From NCBI RefSeq assembly GCF_000166335.1, contig NC_014657.1, positions 186,001 to 250,000 on the forward strand: 64,000 bases of DNA, read 5' to 3'. Position numbers and translations under genes: made by a program. Shown here piece by piece: positions 17,143 to 26,202 of this stretch; positions within the stretch are counted from its first letter, which is position 1, and each line of letters begins with the position of its first letter. The DNA comes from Caldicellulosiruptor owensensis OL. GTDB taxonomy: Bacteria > Bacillota > Thermoanaerobacteria > Caldicellulosiruptorales > Caldicellulosiruptoraceae. The notes below the pieces were generated by a model. That model made no database searches, was not told the DNA's origin, and worked only from the letters and a program-made list of their open reading frames with translations.

Positions 17143-18978
17143 TTGAGAAAACCGCACGTGATAGAAGCTATTATAGGCAATACAAAAGTTTTAGGGCAAA
17201 TTGATTCAAATGGCATATTGCAAAGGTTTTATTGGCCTGCAGTAGATTATTATCAGCAAATAAAGCTCTTTTTGGCAGCTATTTTTTTGGATGGGCTTGT
17301 ATTTTTCGAGAATGAAGATTTTAAGATAAAAAGTGGATTTGTGGATGACTTTGCCTACTTTTTTGAGTATAAAATTGCAGACAAAACAATTTTTCAGCTT
17401 GACTTTGTTGACTGCGAAACAGACAGCCTGGTTCGTTTATGGGAAACTGGCTTCGAAAGCTTTTATGTCTTTTTAGAACCCATGATAAATTCCTCAACTC
17501 TTTTTAATGCTGCAAAAGTTGACAGGGAAAATGAGATAATATATGCGTATTTTAAAGGCACATATATAGGACTTGCTTTTGAGAATAAGATAAAAAGCTT
17601 TACAGTTAAAAATGGAATTGATGATGCAAACGATAATCAATTAGAAGGATGGTTTGAAGCAACAAACCCGCAAATTGCTGTAAAACTTGAAAACACTGGA
17701 AAGGTTGTATGTTTTCTTGCTTTTGGAAACTCAAAAGATGAAGTCTATCAAAAACTTTCTTATTTAAAGCAAAAAGGGTATGACCAAATTTACAGTCAAA
17801 ACAAAGCCTTCTGGGAAAAGAAATTCTCAAAAGTAAAGCTCATTTGCGCAGAAGACCCCAAAGACATAGAACTTCAGAAAAGAAGTGCCTATGTATTTTA
17901 TACTCTGCAGAACTCCAAAACAGGTGGAATTTTAGCTGCATCTGAGGTTGACGAGAAGTTTTTCCACTGTGGCGGTTATGGTTTTGTATGGGGAAGAGAT
18001 GCTGCTTTTATAACAACAGCAATGGACATTCTTGGACTTTCAAAAGAGGTTGAGAAGTTTTTCGACTTTAAATTTTCCTGTCAGGAAAAGGAAGGATTCT
18101 GGGACCAGAGGTATTATACAGATGGAACTTTGGCACCAAGCTGGGGAATTCAAATTGATGAAACAGCATCTGTTGTGTGGGGGTTTTTGAACCACTGCGA
18201 AAAACAAAATTCCTTGCATTTGATTGATGAGTATAAAGGAGAGATTAAAAAAGCACTTTTGTTTTTGCTGGCTGCTGTTGATGGTAAAAAAGGAGTTATT
18301 TTTAGAAGCTTTGATCTGTGGGAAGAAAGAGAAGGAATACATCTTTATTCAAATGCAAGCATATACGCAGCGCTGAAAAAAGCCAAAAAATATTTTCCTG
18401 AGCTTGAAAGTGAAATTGAAAAGAAACTAAGTGCAATAAAAAATCAAATAGCTACAGCATTTTACAGCTCTAAACTTTCGCGGTATGTAAGGTCAATAGA
18501 TGTTAGAATTTCACATGGAGAATTTTTAAAACTTCCTGAAGATAACAGGTACGCAAAAAAAGACGAAAAATATGAGATAACCTATTATTTCAAAAAACAA
18601 GATGAGATTGTTGACATTTCAATGCTTGGTGTTTACTATCCGTTTGAAATGATAGATGCGGAGGATAAAGCTTTTAAAGCTACCGTTTTGGCTATTGAAA
18701 GGGAGTGTCAAAATACAATTGTTGGTGGTTATAAGAGATACTCAAATGATAAGTACATTGGTGGAAATCCATGGATACTGACAACACTCTGGCTTGCAGT
18801 ATACTATAAAAAAACAGGACAGGTAAATGAGGCAGAAAAACTTTTTGAGTGGGCAAAGGCTCACAGCTTGCCAAACGGGCTTTTACCTGAACAAGTTGAC
18901 AGACTAACCGGAAAGCCAGCATGGGTTGTCCCTCTTGCATGGTCTCATGCAATGTATGTGTTATATCTTTATGAATAA
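17143..18978 (+). CDS. GH15 family glucoamylase-like glycosidase
   Basis: An alpha-glucan-degrading exo-enzyme of glycoside hydrolase family 15, without signal peptide and so probably cytoplasmic. The N-terminal 220 residues form a beta-sandwich; the (alpha/alpha)6 barrel carries GYGFVWGRDAAF, DLWEEREGIHLYSNAS (general acid region), GGNPWILTTLW and the GLLPEQVDR segment with the likely catalytic base Glu. 611 residues is usual for bacterial members. The TTG start is preceded by GAAAGAGGG. It is probably monocistronic, with its own promoter and terminator. Confidence 0.88.
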   Translation: MRKPHVIEAIIGNTKVLGQIDSNGILQRFYWPAVDYYQQIKLFLAAIFLDGLVFFENEDFKIKSGFVDDFAYFFEYKIADKTIFQLDFVDCETDSLVRLWETGFESFYVFLEPMINSSTLFNAAKVDRENEIIYAYFKGTYIGLAFENKIKSFTVKNGIDDANDNQLEGWFEATNPQIAVKLENTGKVVCFLAFGNSKDEVYQKLSYLKQKGYDQIYSQNKAFWEKKFSKVKLICAEDPKDIELQKRSAYVFYTLQNSKTGGILAASEVDEKFFHCGGYGFVWGRDAAFITTAMDILGLSKEVEKFFDFKFSCQEKEGFWDQRYYTDGTLAPSWGIQIDETASVVWGFLNHCEKQNSLHLIDEYKGEIKKALLFLLAAVDGKKGVIFRSFDLWEEREGIHLYSNASIYAALKKAKKYFPELESEIEKKLSAIKNQIATAFYSSKLSRYVRSIDVRISHGEFLKLPEDNRYAKKDEKYEITYYFKKQDEIVDISMLGVYYPFEMIDAEDKAFKATVLAIERECQNTIVGGYKRYSNDKYIGGNPWILTTLWLAVYYKKTGQVNEAEKLFEWAKAHSLPNGLLPEQVDRLTGKPAWVVPLAWSHAMYVLYLYE

Positions 18979-18997
18979 ATAAATTGATAAAAATAAG

Positions 18998-19034
18998 GAC
19001 CAGCTTATTTGCCCTTTAAAGAGGCTGGTCTTTT
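18998..19034 (+). terminator. Terminator after the GH15 gene
   Basis: GACCAGC (18998-19004) pairs with GCTGGTC (19024-19030) followed by TTTT. Confidence 0.75.
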
Positions 19035-19046
19035 AGTTTTATTATA

Positions 19047-19541
19047 TTATATAGGGTTGTAAGGTGAATATTTCTCCAATCTCATTTTTGAAGATTGATA
19101 TCTAAAGCTTGTTTTTTCAATTATTTCACCATAAATAAATTTTATTTCAATATCGTATTTTGCTTCCTCAGTTGAGAAAAACTGATAATAACATGTTCTG
19201 CATATTTTATTAAGTAGTTATTGTTTTTTTCTCCTTAAACTTTTTGTCGTTTCCAAAAAGAATATATGTTTCATGCAATAATTTTAAAAATCCATCTTCA
19301 GTTTTAAATGTTTCCAAGCCAATTTTTGCTTTTTTACCTTCAAATCTTCTTTTAATTTTTTTAGATTTTTAATGGTTGCAGAAAAGATTAATTGTTCATT
19401 ACATACAATAATAAAAGGTTCGTTTTCTTTTAAGAAAGTTGAAATATTGATGAAATCACCATTTCTATTGCATTCAATGACATTGTTTCCTGTTATGATT
19501 TTTATTTCTTGAAATGCATCTAAAGGGAGATAAAGATTCAT
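19047..19541 (-). pseudogene. Degenerate hypothetical gene with two frameshifts
   Basis: The 5' part (from 19541) starts MNLYLPLDAFQEIKII and reads for 58 codons. At an A7 run near 19365 (plus strand T7) coding sense passes into another frame, reading KAKIGLETF, TEDGFLKLLHETY and ILFGNDKKFKEKK before a stop at 19210. A third frame continues with ICRTCYYQFFSTEEAKYDIE and ends in EKYSPYNPI with a stop at 19047. The composite of about 160 residues resembles one soluble protein broken twice. I recognise no family. It is the last gene of the minus-strand islet, so it may once have been an immunity-like or accessory protein; that is inference. Confidence 0.6.
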
Positions 19542-19610
19542 TAATATTTACCTCGCACTTTATAATTATTTCAGATATCAATATAGTTGCCAAGTGATTT
19601 TTGTACTGAT

Positions 19611-20162
19611 TTATCTCAACACCATATTTAGTATTTCAAAAAAAACGATTCCAGCAACACATAGTATAATATACAAACCAATACCTTCTAAAGATGGAGT
19701 GAATATTGCAAAGAATATTATTGCCGCAAGTATAAAGAAAACCACTATTTTGCCAAAATTCTTATATTTACAAAATTTAACTTTTTCTAAATGAAAAAAA
19801 CGGATGGTAAAAAATGAAAACAAAAATTCAAATATTATTAGTATTACAAGAAGTTTTAGTGAAGATATTATCCCAAGCAGAAGTATACCAATATTAAATA
19901 CACAAGAAAAAGTAATAAAAAACGCTGCAAGTTTTAATAGAGTTTTCTTTGAGTAACCATTTGGATTCTGTTCTGCTGACAAATCTAATATACTATTGGC
20001 TACTATTCCAACTACAATAAAAAGTTGTGCAATTTTATTTTCAATATTGCCTTTCAAAATTGGTGAGTTTCTATTGAAATAAAATAAGATCAATACTAAA
20101 AGTGAAAAAATAATTCCGCTAAGTGCCCAATTCAAAAAATGATGTTTGATTTTATTTGCCAT
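19611..20162 (-). CDS. Multi-pass membrane protein, paralogue 2 of the islet
   Basis: 183 residues with about five transmembrane helices. It is clearly related to the protein encoded at 20341-20889: both contain a KIxQLxIVVGIV segment followed by an I-D and end in FEILN/FEVLN..LR. I take the ATG at 20162 (MANKIKHH) because the paired gene has its start at exactly the corresponding place, overlapping the GGxAAATAA end of the preceding small gene. The function is unknown; an immunity-like role is inferred only from the pairing. Confidence 0.65.
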   Translation of the reverse strand: MANKIKHHFLNWALSGIIFSLLVLILFYFNRNSPILKGNIENKIAQLFIVVGIVANSILDLSAEQNPNGYSKKTLLKLAAFFITFSCVFNIGILLLGIISSLKLLVILIIFEFLFSFFTIRFFHLEKVKFCKYKNFGKIVVFFILAAIIFFAIFTPSLEGIGLYIILCVAGIVFFEILNMVLR

Positions 20163-20320
20163 ATTCATTCCAACCTCGGACAAATCATTTTACAAAAGAT
20201 ATACCAGTTGTAAAATATTCTCCATATTCAAATATTTTAATTATCCCTTTTGCAAAAGCACTTGCAGCACTGGACAAACTATCTTGTTCTACTTCTCTTA
20301 AACATATATCCATTTTTCAT
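20152..20320 (-). pseudogene. Truncated, degenerate copy of the Gly-rich small protein
   Basis: Read on the minus strand, this begins MKNGY and, after a frameshift, gives SSAASAFAKGIIK, an in-frame TGA, then FVRGWNEYGK and a stop. These match SGAVSGFAKGVIK and FVRGWREYGK of the intact protein at 20879-21241. The first 65 or so residues are missing. So the small protein/membrane protein pair was duplicated and the small gene of the second copy has decayed while its membrane-protein gene stayed open. Confidence 0.75.
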
Positions 20321-20340
20321 TATATTAAGTCAAAAAAGAT

Positions 20341-20889
20341 TTATCTTAATGTAAAATTTAATACCTCAAAAAGTATTGTAACAAAAACAAAAATTAATAA
20401 ATATCTATACATACCTTCTATTTCAGGGAATATTATTCCCAAGAAAATTCCTAACAAAAGAGCAGATAATATAATAATTTTTGTATAATTTTTGTAATTC
20501 TTAAATTTAAGAATATATAAGTAATTAGAACGCAGAACAGAATATGTGAAAAAAATTTCGAGCAAGATAAAAGCTCCCAAGTCCTTTATGCTTGGTATTA
20601 TTTTTAAAACTAAAAGACCAATGTTTAGGGGTAGAAAAAAGAAAACTAAAAATAACAGAAAGTTATTTAATAAAATTCTAAGATGTACTTTGTTAGAATT
20701 TTCAATATATTTAGCATCAATTATTGCACCGACTACTATTCCAACTACAATCAACAATTGAATAATTTTGTTTAAAGGATTTTCTTTAAAGTAAGAAGAG
20801 TCTTTTAAGTAGTAAACAGCATAAACGAGCAGTGTAGAAGTAATGCATCCAGCTACGATCCAACTAAAATAACTTTTTTTATTTTCCAT
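20341..20889 (-). CDS. Multi-pass membrane protein, paralogue 1 of the islet
   Basis: 182 residues with about five hydrophobic helices and short polar loops; no known family recognised. The ATG overlaps the last codons of the upstream Gly-rich gene, so the two are translationally coupled. Its paralogue lies directly downstream at 19611-20162. The conserved segments QLLIVVGIVVG and ILFEVLN suggest both are under selection. The possible role as an immunity or partner protein of the Gly-rich product is inference from gene order. Confidence 0.65.
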   Translation of the reverse strand: MENKKSYFSWIVAGCITSTLLVYAVYYLKDSSYFKENPLNKIIQLLIVVGIVVGAIIDAKYIENSNKVHLRILLNNFLLFLVFFFLPLNIGLLVLKIIPSIKDLGAFILLEIFFTYSVLRSNYLYILKFKNYKNYTKIIILSALLLGIFLGIIFPEIEGMYRYLLIFVFVTILFEVLNFTLR

Positions 20890-21241
20890 ACTCTCTCCAA
20901 CCTCTAACGAAACCTTCTCCAGATGACCAACCTATTGATATCCATCCGACAATTCCAGGTGATTTAATTACTCCTTTTGCAAAACCACTTACAGCTCCAG
21001 ACATGCCAGCTTGTCCTATTCCTCTTAATGTATATCCATTTTTCATTACAGCATTAAATTCTCTGATTTGTTTGTAGCCACTAATACCGCCTTTAATGCC
21101 ATTTTCCAAACCTGAAGCTATTGCTGTTCTTTCTATATCATTTATGATTTCTTTGACGCCTTCTTTCACACCATTTAAAACTCTTCCTCCAAACTCTTTC
21201 AATTCCTGTATAGGACTTTTTCTTACAACATACACCTGCAT
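20879..21241 (-). CDS. Gly-rich small protein, possible toxin or bacteriocin-like
   Basis: 120 residues. The N-terminal half is charged and helical; the C-terminal half is glycine-rich, hydrophobic and amphipathic (GQAGMSGAVSGFAKGVIK, then GIVGWISIGWSSGEGF and RGWREYGK). It has its own ribosome site (GAGGAGGGG about nine bases upstream of the ATG), so it is not simply the tail of a larger broken gene. No secretion leader or double-glycine motif was seen. It heads a unit with the overlapping membrane protein gene. A membrane-active peptide with a membrane immunity partner would fit, but nothing proves it. Confidence 0.6.
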   Translation of the reverse strand: MQVYVVRKSPIQELKEFGGRVLNGVKEGVKEIINDIERTAIASGLENGIKGGISGYKQIREFNAVMKNGYTLRGIGQAGMSGAVSGFAKGVIKSPGIVGWISIGWSSGEGFVRGWREYGK

Positions 21242-21479
21242 TCTACATAACCCCTCCTCTAAAGGTGTGTTTTAAAAATTAAACCGATACTTTCAATATA
21301 GCAAAGAAAGAAAGAAAAACAACATCAATAATTACAAAGTTTAGAAAAATGTCTATGCAAATTACATAATTTTTTTTAAGACCATTTCCAAGTAATTTAC
21401 AAACTTAAAGTATTAGAAGTTGGATAAAATAATATTAGCCAAAAAAGATTAAAATTTTAGAAAAATTTTTGTTACAAAC

Positions 21480-21507
21480 TTGCACAAAGTGGTATAAATT
21501 ATATAAA
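21480..21507 (+). promoter_or_regulatory. Promoter of the GT4 operon
   Basis: TTGCAC, a 16-base spacer and TATAAA lie 37 bases before the TTG start. The stretch 21242-21479 between the divergent genes is AT-rich and shows nothing else I can support. Confidence 0.5.
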
Positions 21508-21543
21508 CCTAAAGAAATAAACTGTCAGAAAGGGGATGAATGG

Positions 21544-22737
21544 TTGCAAATACTGCAGCTTACATGGGAATATCCTCCAAGAATAGTTGGTGGCATCTCA
21601 AGAGTTGTTAGAAGCATTTCACAAAAGCTATCAGAAAAAGACAGTGTTTATGTTGTTACCATTTCAGAAGACTATGAAAGAACAGAAGATTATGGAAACC
21701 TCAAAGTATTTAGAGTTCCGGTGTATCCCTTAAATTCCCTTAATTTTATTGACTGGGTTATGATGATGAACATGGCACTTGCCGAAAAGGCTATATATAT
21801 TGCTCAAAAGGAGGGTAAGTTTGATATAATTCACGCACATGACTGGCTTTGCGCGTTTGCTGCGCGTATTGTAAAGTATGCACTTAGAATACCTTTGATT
21901 GCCACAATTCATGCAACAGAGCATGGACGAAACGGTGGGATATATACAGATATGCAGAGGTTTATTCACAATGTTGAATGGTGGCTCACATTTGAGGCGT
22001 GGAAGGTGATTGTCAACTCTGAGTATATGAAAAATGAGTGTGAAAGGATATTTAGTTTAACACCTGATAAATGTATTGTAATTCCCAATGGAATAGACTT
22101 TGAAGAGTTTGCGCAAGTGTCATTTGATTGGGATTTTAGAAGAAAGTATGCTTTGGACAGTGAAAAGATAATCTTTTTCATTGGAAGACATGTGTACGAA
22201 AAGGGAATTCACGTATTGATTGAAGCCTTCAGAAAAGTACTTGACAATTTCTTTGATGCAAAGCTCATAATTGCAGGCAACGGACCGATGACAGGTGAAC
22301 TTTACTCCAGGGCACATTTCTTGGGACTTTCACACAAGATATTATTCACCGGATTTGTTACAGATGACGAAAGAAAAAAGCTTTTCAAAGTTGCTGATAT
22401 TGCTGTGTTCCCAAGCCTTTACGAGCCTTTTGGAATAGTTGCTTTAGAGGCGATGGCAGCAGGTTGTGTCCCGGTTGTGTCTGACATTGGTGGATTTTCT
22501 GAGATTGTAAAACATCTTCACAATGGACTTACATTTTTCTGCGGCAATTCGAATTCGCTTGCTGATATGATTTTGCTTGCGTTAAAAGATGAGGAATTGA
22601 GACAAAAACTTTCAAGGCAGGCACAAAGTGATGCAGAAGAGATTTATTCATGGGACAAAATTGTAAAAAGGCTAAAAAGTGTATACGAAATGATTGTCAC
22701 AGAGGCAAAAAAGATGGAGTGGTTTTCAGCACGTTAG
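21544..22737 (+). CDS. Glycosyltransferase family 4 (GT-B) protein
   Basis: A retaining nucleotide-sugar glycosyltransferase. The start LQLTWEYPPRIVGGISR gives the N-terminal glycine loop seen in starch-synthase-like GT4 enzymes; HAHDWL, IPNGIDFEEF, FIGRHVYEKGIHVLIEA and the donor-binding EPFGIVALEAM motif follow in order. Donor and acceptor are not known. TTG at 21544 is used because AAAGGGG lies eight bases upstream; the earlier open frame to 21469 runs across the promoter. It is followed after 42 bp by a sugar-nucleotidyltransferase fusion, so both may make a storage or surface polysaccharide. Confidence 0.85.
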   Translation: MQILQLTWEYPPRIVGGISRVVRSISQKLSEKDSVYVVTISEDYERTEDYGNLKVFRVPVYPLNSLNFIDWVMMMNMALAEKAIYIAQKEGKFDIIHAHDWLCAFAARIVKYALRIPLIATIHATEHGRNGGIYTDMQRFIHNVEWWLTFEAWKVIVNSEYMKNECERIFSLTPDKCIVIPNGIDFEEFAQVSFDWDFRRKYALDSEKIIFFIGRHVYEKGIHVLIEAFRKVLDNFFDAKLIIAGNGPMTGELYSRAHFLGLSHKILFTGFVTDDERKKLFKVADIAVFPSLYEPFGIVALEAMAAGCVPVVSDIGGFSEIVKHLHNGLTFFCGNSNSLADMILLALKDEELRQKLSRQAQSDAEEIYSWDKIVKRLKSVYEMIVTEAKKMEWFSAR

Positions 22738-22779
22738 AAGAGAATTTTTTGAAGTAAAAGGAGGAGGTCTAAAAAGGTT

Positions 22780-24912
22780 ATGAAAGGTGTTATAATGGCA
22801 GGCGGGTCTGGAACAAGATTAAGACCCTTGACTGTGTCGCTTCCAAAGCCGATGATACCTTTTTTTGGAAGACCTGTGATGGAGTATGCGGTAAAGCTTC
22901 TTAAAGCCCATGGCATTTTTGAGGTTGCAACAACTCTTCAGTACCATCCTGACAAGATAATCAACTATTTTGAGGATGGGCAAAAGTGGGGTGTTCGTAT
23001 CGACCACTTTGTCGAGGACAGACCACTTGGCACAGCAGGTTCTGTCAGGAACGCAAAAAAGTTTTTGGATGAGACTTTTGTTGTTTTGAGCGGGGACGGA
23101 ATTACAAATGCAGACCTTACAAAAGCTATAGAGTTTCACAAACAAAAAAGAAGCAAAGTTACCATTGTTTTGAAAGAAGTTGAAATACCTATAGAGTATG
23201 GTATTGTTCTTACAGACGAAGAGGGAAGAATCCAGAGGTTTTTTGAAAAACCTTCCTGGAGTGAAGTATTTTCAAACCTTGCAAACACAGGGATATATAT
23301 AATTGAGCCAGAAATACTTGACTATATTGAAGAGGGAAAACCATTTGATTTTAGCAAGGATTTATTTCCAAAGCTCTTAAAAGAAAACGTGCCAATGTTT
23401 GGTTTTAGAATGGATGGGTACTGGTGTGATATTGGAGATGTAGGAAGTTATATCAAAGCTCACAGGGATGTGTTCAAACTGGGTGGAATACTTGACCTTA
23501 ATTTGAAAAGCCCTGTGATTTCTAAGGAATCCAGTATTTCACCAAATGCAAAGATAAGCCAAAATGTGTTTATTGGGAAAGATTGTGAGATAGAAGACGA
23601 TGTTGAAATTGGCGAGTTCTGTGTAATTGGGGATGGGGTAAAGATTGCAAAAGGAAGCAAGCTTGAGAGGGCTATTCTGTGGAATGGAAGTTTTATAGGT
23701 AAAAACTGTGAATTGAAGAGCTGTGTGATTTGCAGTAGGTCAATCTTAAAAGATTATGTAAGAGTTTCTGAAAAAGCGGTGGTGGGTGAGAAAAACCTTT
23801 TAAAAGATTTTGTTGAAGTCAAAGCAGAGGCAAAAATCTGGCCTGAGAAGACAATTGAGTCTGGCACAGTGATAGATGAAAACATCTACTGGGGGACAGA
23901 GGTAATAAAGAGCGTATTTTGGGTTCGGGGAATTACAGGTGATTTTAACCAGGAGATAACACCCCAGTTTGCTATAAAACTTGGGAATTCCATCGGTTCT
24001 GTTTTTGACAAAAACGCAAGGATTTTAATTGGCGACGACTATACAGAAAAGAGCAGCGTTATTCGAAAAGCTATTGAAACAGGTTGCCAGGTAACAGGTG
24101 CAAGGCTTTACAGAACAAGAGGAATAATACTTCCAATCTTCAGATACATTGTCAAGGACTATTACGATGCAGGCATCTATGTGCGCTCAAGAGGAAATAG
24201 CATAAGGATTGAAATATTTGACCAAAATGGTATGAACATTGACAAGTCATTGGAAAGAAAGATTGAAAATTTATTTGTCACATGCGATTTTAGAACCTCT
24301 TCAAACATCAATTTTGTCAATGAACTTGTCTCATCACCGCTTGAGATGTACTTTGCAAGGCTTGAAGAGACGTTCGAAAGTTCCAAGTTCAAAGGGTTAA
24401 AAGTTTGCATAGTTTCAGAAGACAAATCTATAATTTCGCTTTTTGATAAGATTTCTGAGCGATATGCCTTAAAGACTACCTTGATAAGTGGTGGTTCAAA
24501 GCAGTGTATAGAGAATCTGAAAAATATGTGTGTGCAGAATGAGTATGACGCAGGGTTTTTGATTGACCGGCAGGGAGAACACTTTATCATGATGCTGGGA
24601 GACTGCACAGTGTACGGCGAAAAGCTCAAGATGCTGCTTGCGTGGCTTGAGATGAAAAAGTTCAAAAATGACTATCTGATTTTACCAGAATTTTTCAAAG
24701 CATTTTTGAGTGATGTAGATAAGCTTTTGGATGTACCCGTAAGATATACTGGAAATGAAATAAGAGATTATATGAAGGTAATATTGGAAGAAGGTATTAA
24801 CTACTTTTTCTACTATGATGCAGTTTCATCTATAATGCTTATACTGGAGAAACTTGCCGAAGTAAAAGATTTGATATATAAAGTAAAAAATTTAGAAGGA
24901 GCTCGTATTTGA
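22780..24912 (+). CDS. Sugar-1-phosphate nucleotidyltransferase fused to a phosphohexomutase-like domain
   Basis: Residues 1-235 are a Rossmann nucleotidyltransferase: MAGGSGTRLRPLT, SLPKPMIP, PLGTAGSVR, LSGDGI and YWCDIGD, typical of mannose-1-phosphate guanylyltransferases. A left-handed beta-helix (about 255-360) follows with hexapeptides such as SPNAKI and DVEIGEFCVIGDG. The rest (about 375-710) resembles alpha-D-phosphohexomutase domains (FGTSG-like WVRGITGDFN, ILIGDD...SS). The catalytic serine loop TASHNP is replaced by VRSRGNS, so the mutase part is probably non-catalytic. 710 residues, in operon with the GT4 gene. Confidence 0.85.
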   Translation: MKGVIMAGGSGTRLRPLTVSLPKPMIPFFGRPVMEYAVKLLKAHGIFEVATTLQYHPDKIINYFEDGQKWGVRIDHFVEDRPLGTAGSVRNAKKFLDETFVVLSGDGITNADLTKAIEFHKQKRSKVTIVLKEVEIPIEYGIVLTDEEGRIQRFFEKPSWSEVFSNLANTGIYIIEPEILDYIEEGKPFDFSKDLFPKLLKENVPMFGFRMDGYWCDIGDVGSYIKAHRDVFKLGGILDLNLKSPVISKESSISPNAKISQNVFIGKDCEIEDDVEIGEFCVIGDGVKIAKGSKLERAILWNGSFIGKNCELKSCVICSRSILKDYVRVSEKAVVGEKNLLKDFVEVKAEAKIWPEKTIESGTVIDENIYWGTEVIKSVFWVRGITGDFNQEITPQFAIKLGNSIGSVFDKNARILIGDDYTEKSSVIRKAIETGCQVTGARLYRTRGIILPIFRYIVKDYYDAGIYVRSRGNSIRIEIFDQNGMNIDKSLERKIENLFVTCDFRTSSNINFVNELVSSPLEMYFARLEETFESSKFKGLKVCIVSEDKSIISLFDKISERYALKTTLISGGSKQCIENLKNMCVQNEYDAGFLIDRQGEHFIMMLGDCTVYGEKLKMLLAWLEMKKFKNDYLILPEFFKAFLSDVDKLLDVPVRYTGNEIRDYMKVILEEGINYFFYYDAVSSIMLILEKLAEVKDLIYKVKNLEGARI

Positions 24913-24933
24913 GAAAATTTTAAATTTTATAAA

Positions 24934-24966
24934 GAAGGGTAAATTCAGACTTTACCCTTCTTTTTT
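24934..24966 (+). terminator. Terminator of the GT4/nucleotidyltransferase operon
   Basis: GAAGGGTAAA (24934-24943) and TTTACCCTTC (24951-24960) form a perfect 10-pair stem followed by six T. Confidence 0.92.
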
Positions 24967-25037
24967 ATTTATTAAAATTACATTTTTAATTTATTAAAAA
25001 AACTATTATTATAACTTTAAATATTATGAAATTATAC

Positions 25038-25066
25038 TTGAAATTTTTTAAAACACATAATAAAAT
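25038..25066 (+). promoter_or_regulatory. Promoter of the DUF2089/ABC exporter operon
   Basis: TTGAAA, a 17-base spacer and TAAAAT, 35 bases before the ATG of the DUF2089 gene. Confidence 0.6.
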
Positions 25067-25101
25067 AAAAATATCAACTACAAAAGCAAGGTGTATGCAA
25101 T

Positions 25102-25482
25102 ATGGGGTTTAAAGTTCCTCACAAATGTCCGGTATGTGGACAGAAAGAGATGTATATAGCAAAGATCAAATGCAAGGTATGCGGGACGGCAATGGAAAAC
25201 CAGTTTGAGTTTAACAAGTTTTTGAGATTGTCTGAAGATCAGATTGAGTTTGTTGAAGCATTTCTTAAAAACAGAGGAAATTTTAAAGAGATGGAAAGAG
25301 AACTGGGATTATCTTATCCAACTTTAAGATCAAGACTTGAAAATATTTTAGAAGTACTGGGGCTGAAACAGGAAAAGGAAAATGAGTCAAGCTCGGCTCT
25401 TGTAGTTCTGGAGATGATAGAAAATGGTGAGATAACTGTTGATGAGGCAATAAAAATTTTGAAGGAGGAAGGTTTAAGATGA
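25102..25482 (+). CDS. DUF2089 zinc-ribbon/HTH regulator
   Basis: 126 residues. Residues 8-30 form a zinc ribbon with CPVCGQ and CKVCGT pairs; the middle (KEMERELGLSYPTLRSRLENIL) is a helix-turn-helix; the C-terminal 25 residues (LEMIENGEITVDEAIKILKEEG) are a short helical module also present at the start of the next protein. This is the DUF2089 architecture and suggests a DNA-binding regulator of its own operon. The stop overlaps the next start by 4 bp. It heads an operon leading to two ABC half-exporters and VanZ. Confidence 0.85.
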   Translation: MGFKVPHKCPVCGQKEMYIAKIKCKVCGTAMENQFEFNKFLRLSEDQIEFVEAFLKNRGNFKEMERELGLSYPTLRSRLENILEVLGLKQEKENESSSALVVLEMIENGEITVDEAIKILKEEGLR

Positions 25483-25904
25483 AAGATGAAATTTTAAAGA
25501 TTTTAAAAATGGTAGAAGACGGTAAACTTTCTTCTGAAAAAGCATTTGATATGCTTATGATAATTCAGGAAAGAGAAATGCAGCAGAAGAAAACAAAAGG
25601 AAAAATATTAAAAATATCTGTCGATTCGTCAAACAATGATACTGTGAGAGTAAATATTCCTCTTGATTTTGTCAGAAACATGATAAAAGCTGTTGGACCT
25701 GAGTATATACAAAAGATGGTTAGCAAGTATATAAAATTTGACAAATTTTCATCAGGGCAGTCGGAAGGTATCAAATCATCGTTTGATGAATTTACAGGAG
25801 GACTGAATATAGATTTTTTGCTGTACGCAGTTGAAAACAATTTTGAAGGAGAAATTGTCAACGTTCAATCTGAAGATGCAAAAATACTTATAGCTATTGA
25901 ATAG
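25479..25904 (+). CDS. Small protein with SHOCT/YvlB-LiaX-like N-terminal module
   Basis: 141 residues, cytoplasmic. The first 30 residues (LKILKMVEDGKLSSEKAFDML) match in pattern the C-terminus of the preceding DUF2089 regulator and the N-terminal module of YvlB/LiaX envelope-stress proteins. The remainder has a VRVNIPLDFVRNMIK segment and a C-terminal strand LLYAVENNFEGEIVNV, similar to what follows that module in related operons. It probably interacts with the regulator through the shared module; that is inference. ATG overlaps the upstream stop. Confidence 0.65.
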   Translation: MKDEILKILKMVEDGKLSSEKAFDMLMIIQEREMQQKKTKGKILKISVDSSNNDTVRVNIPLDFVRNMIKAVGPEYIQKMVSKYIKFDKFSSGQSEGIKSSFDEFTGGLNIDFLLYAVENNFEGEIVNVQSEDAKILIAIE

Positions 25905-25925
25905 CAGATGCAAGAAGGTGAAAAG

Positions 25926-26183
25926 ATGAAAATACAGGTATGTCTATCTCAGGGTAAAAAGATAGAGATAATAGTTCCTGTTTTACTTTTTGCTCTTGTT
26001 TTAAGATTTTTACCAAGAATTGCAATAAAGTGTATGCCAGCAATTAAAAGTGATAAATTGGATATAAAGCAACTAAATTTTAAAATGTTATCAAAAGCTT
26101 TTTTATCTTTGAGAAAGTACAAAGGTTTAATACTTGTAGAGGTTAAATCTTGCGATGGAACAACTGTTATAATTAAAATATGA
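25926..26183 (+). CDS. Small protein of the ABC exporter operon
   Basis: About 85 residues with one hydrophobic stretch (IEIIVPVLLFALVLRFLP) and a C-terminal strand VEVKSCDGTTVIIKI that resembles the end of the preceding protein. The ATG at 25926 is preferred because GAAGGTGA lies just upstream; an ATG at 25908 is possible. It may be a membrane-associated accessory subunit. No family recognised. Confidence 0.6.
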   Translation: MKIQVCLSQGKKIEIIVPVLLFALVLRFLPRIAIKCMPAIKSDKLDIKQLNFKMLSKAFLSLRKYKGLILVEVKSCDGTTVIIKI

Positions 26184-26202
26184 TTTTTTGGAGGTTTTAT
26201 AT

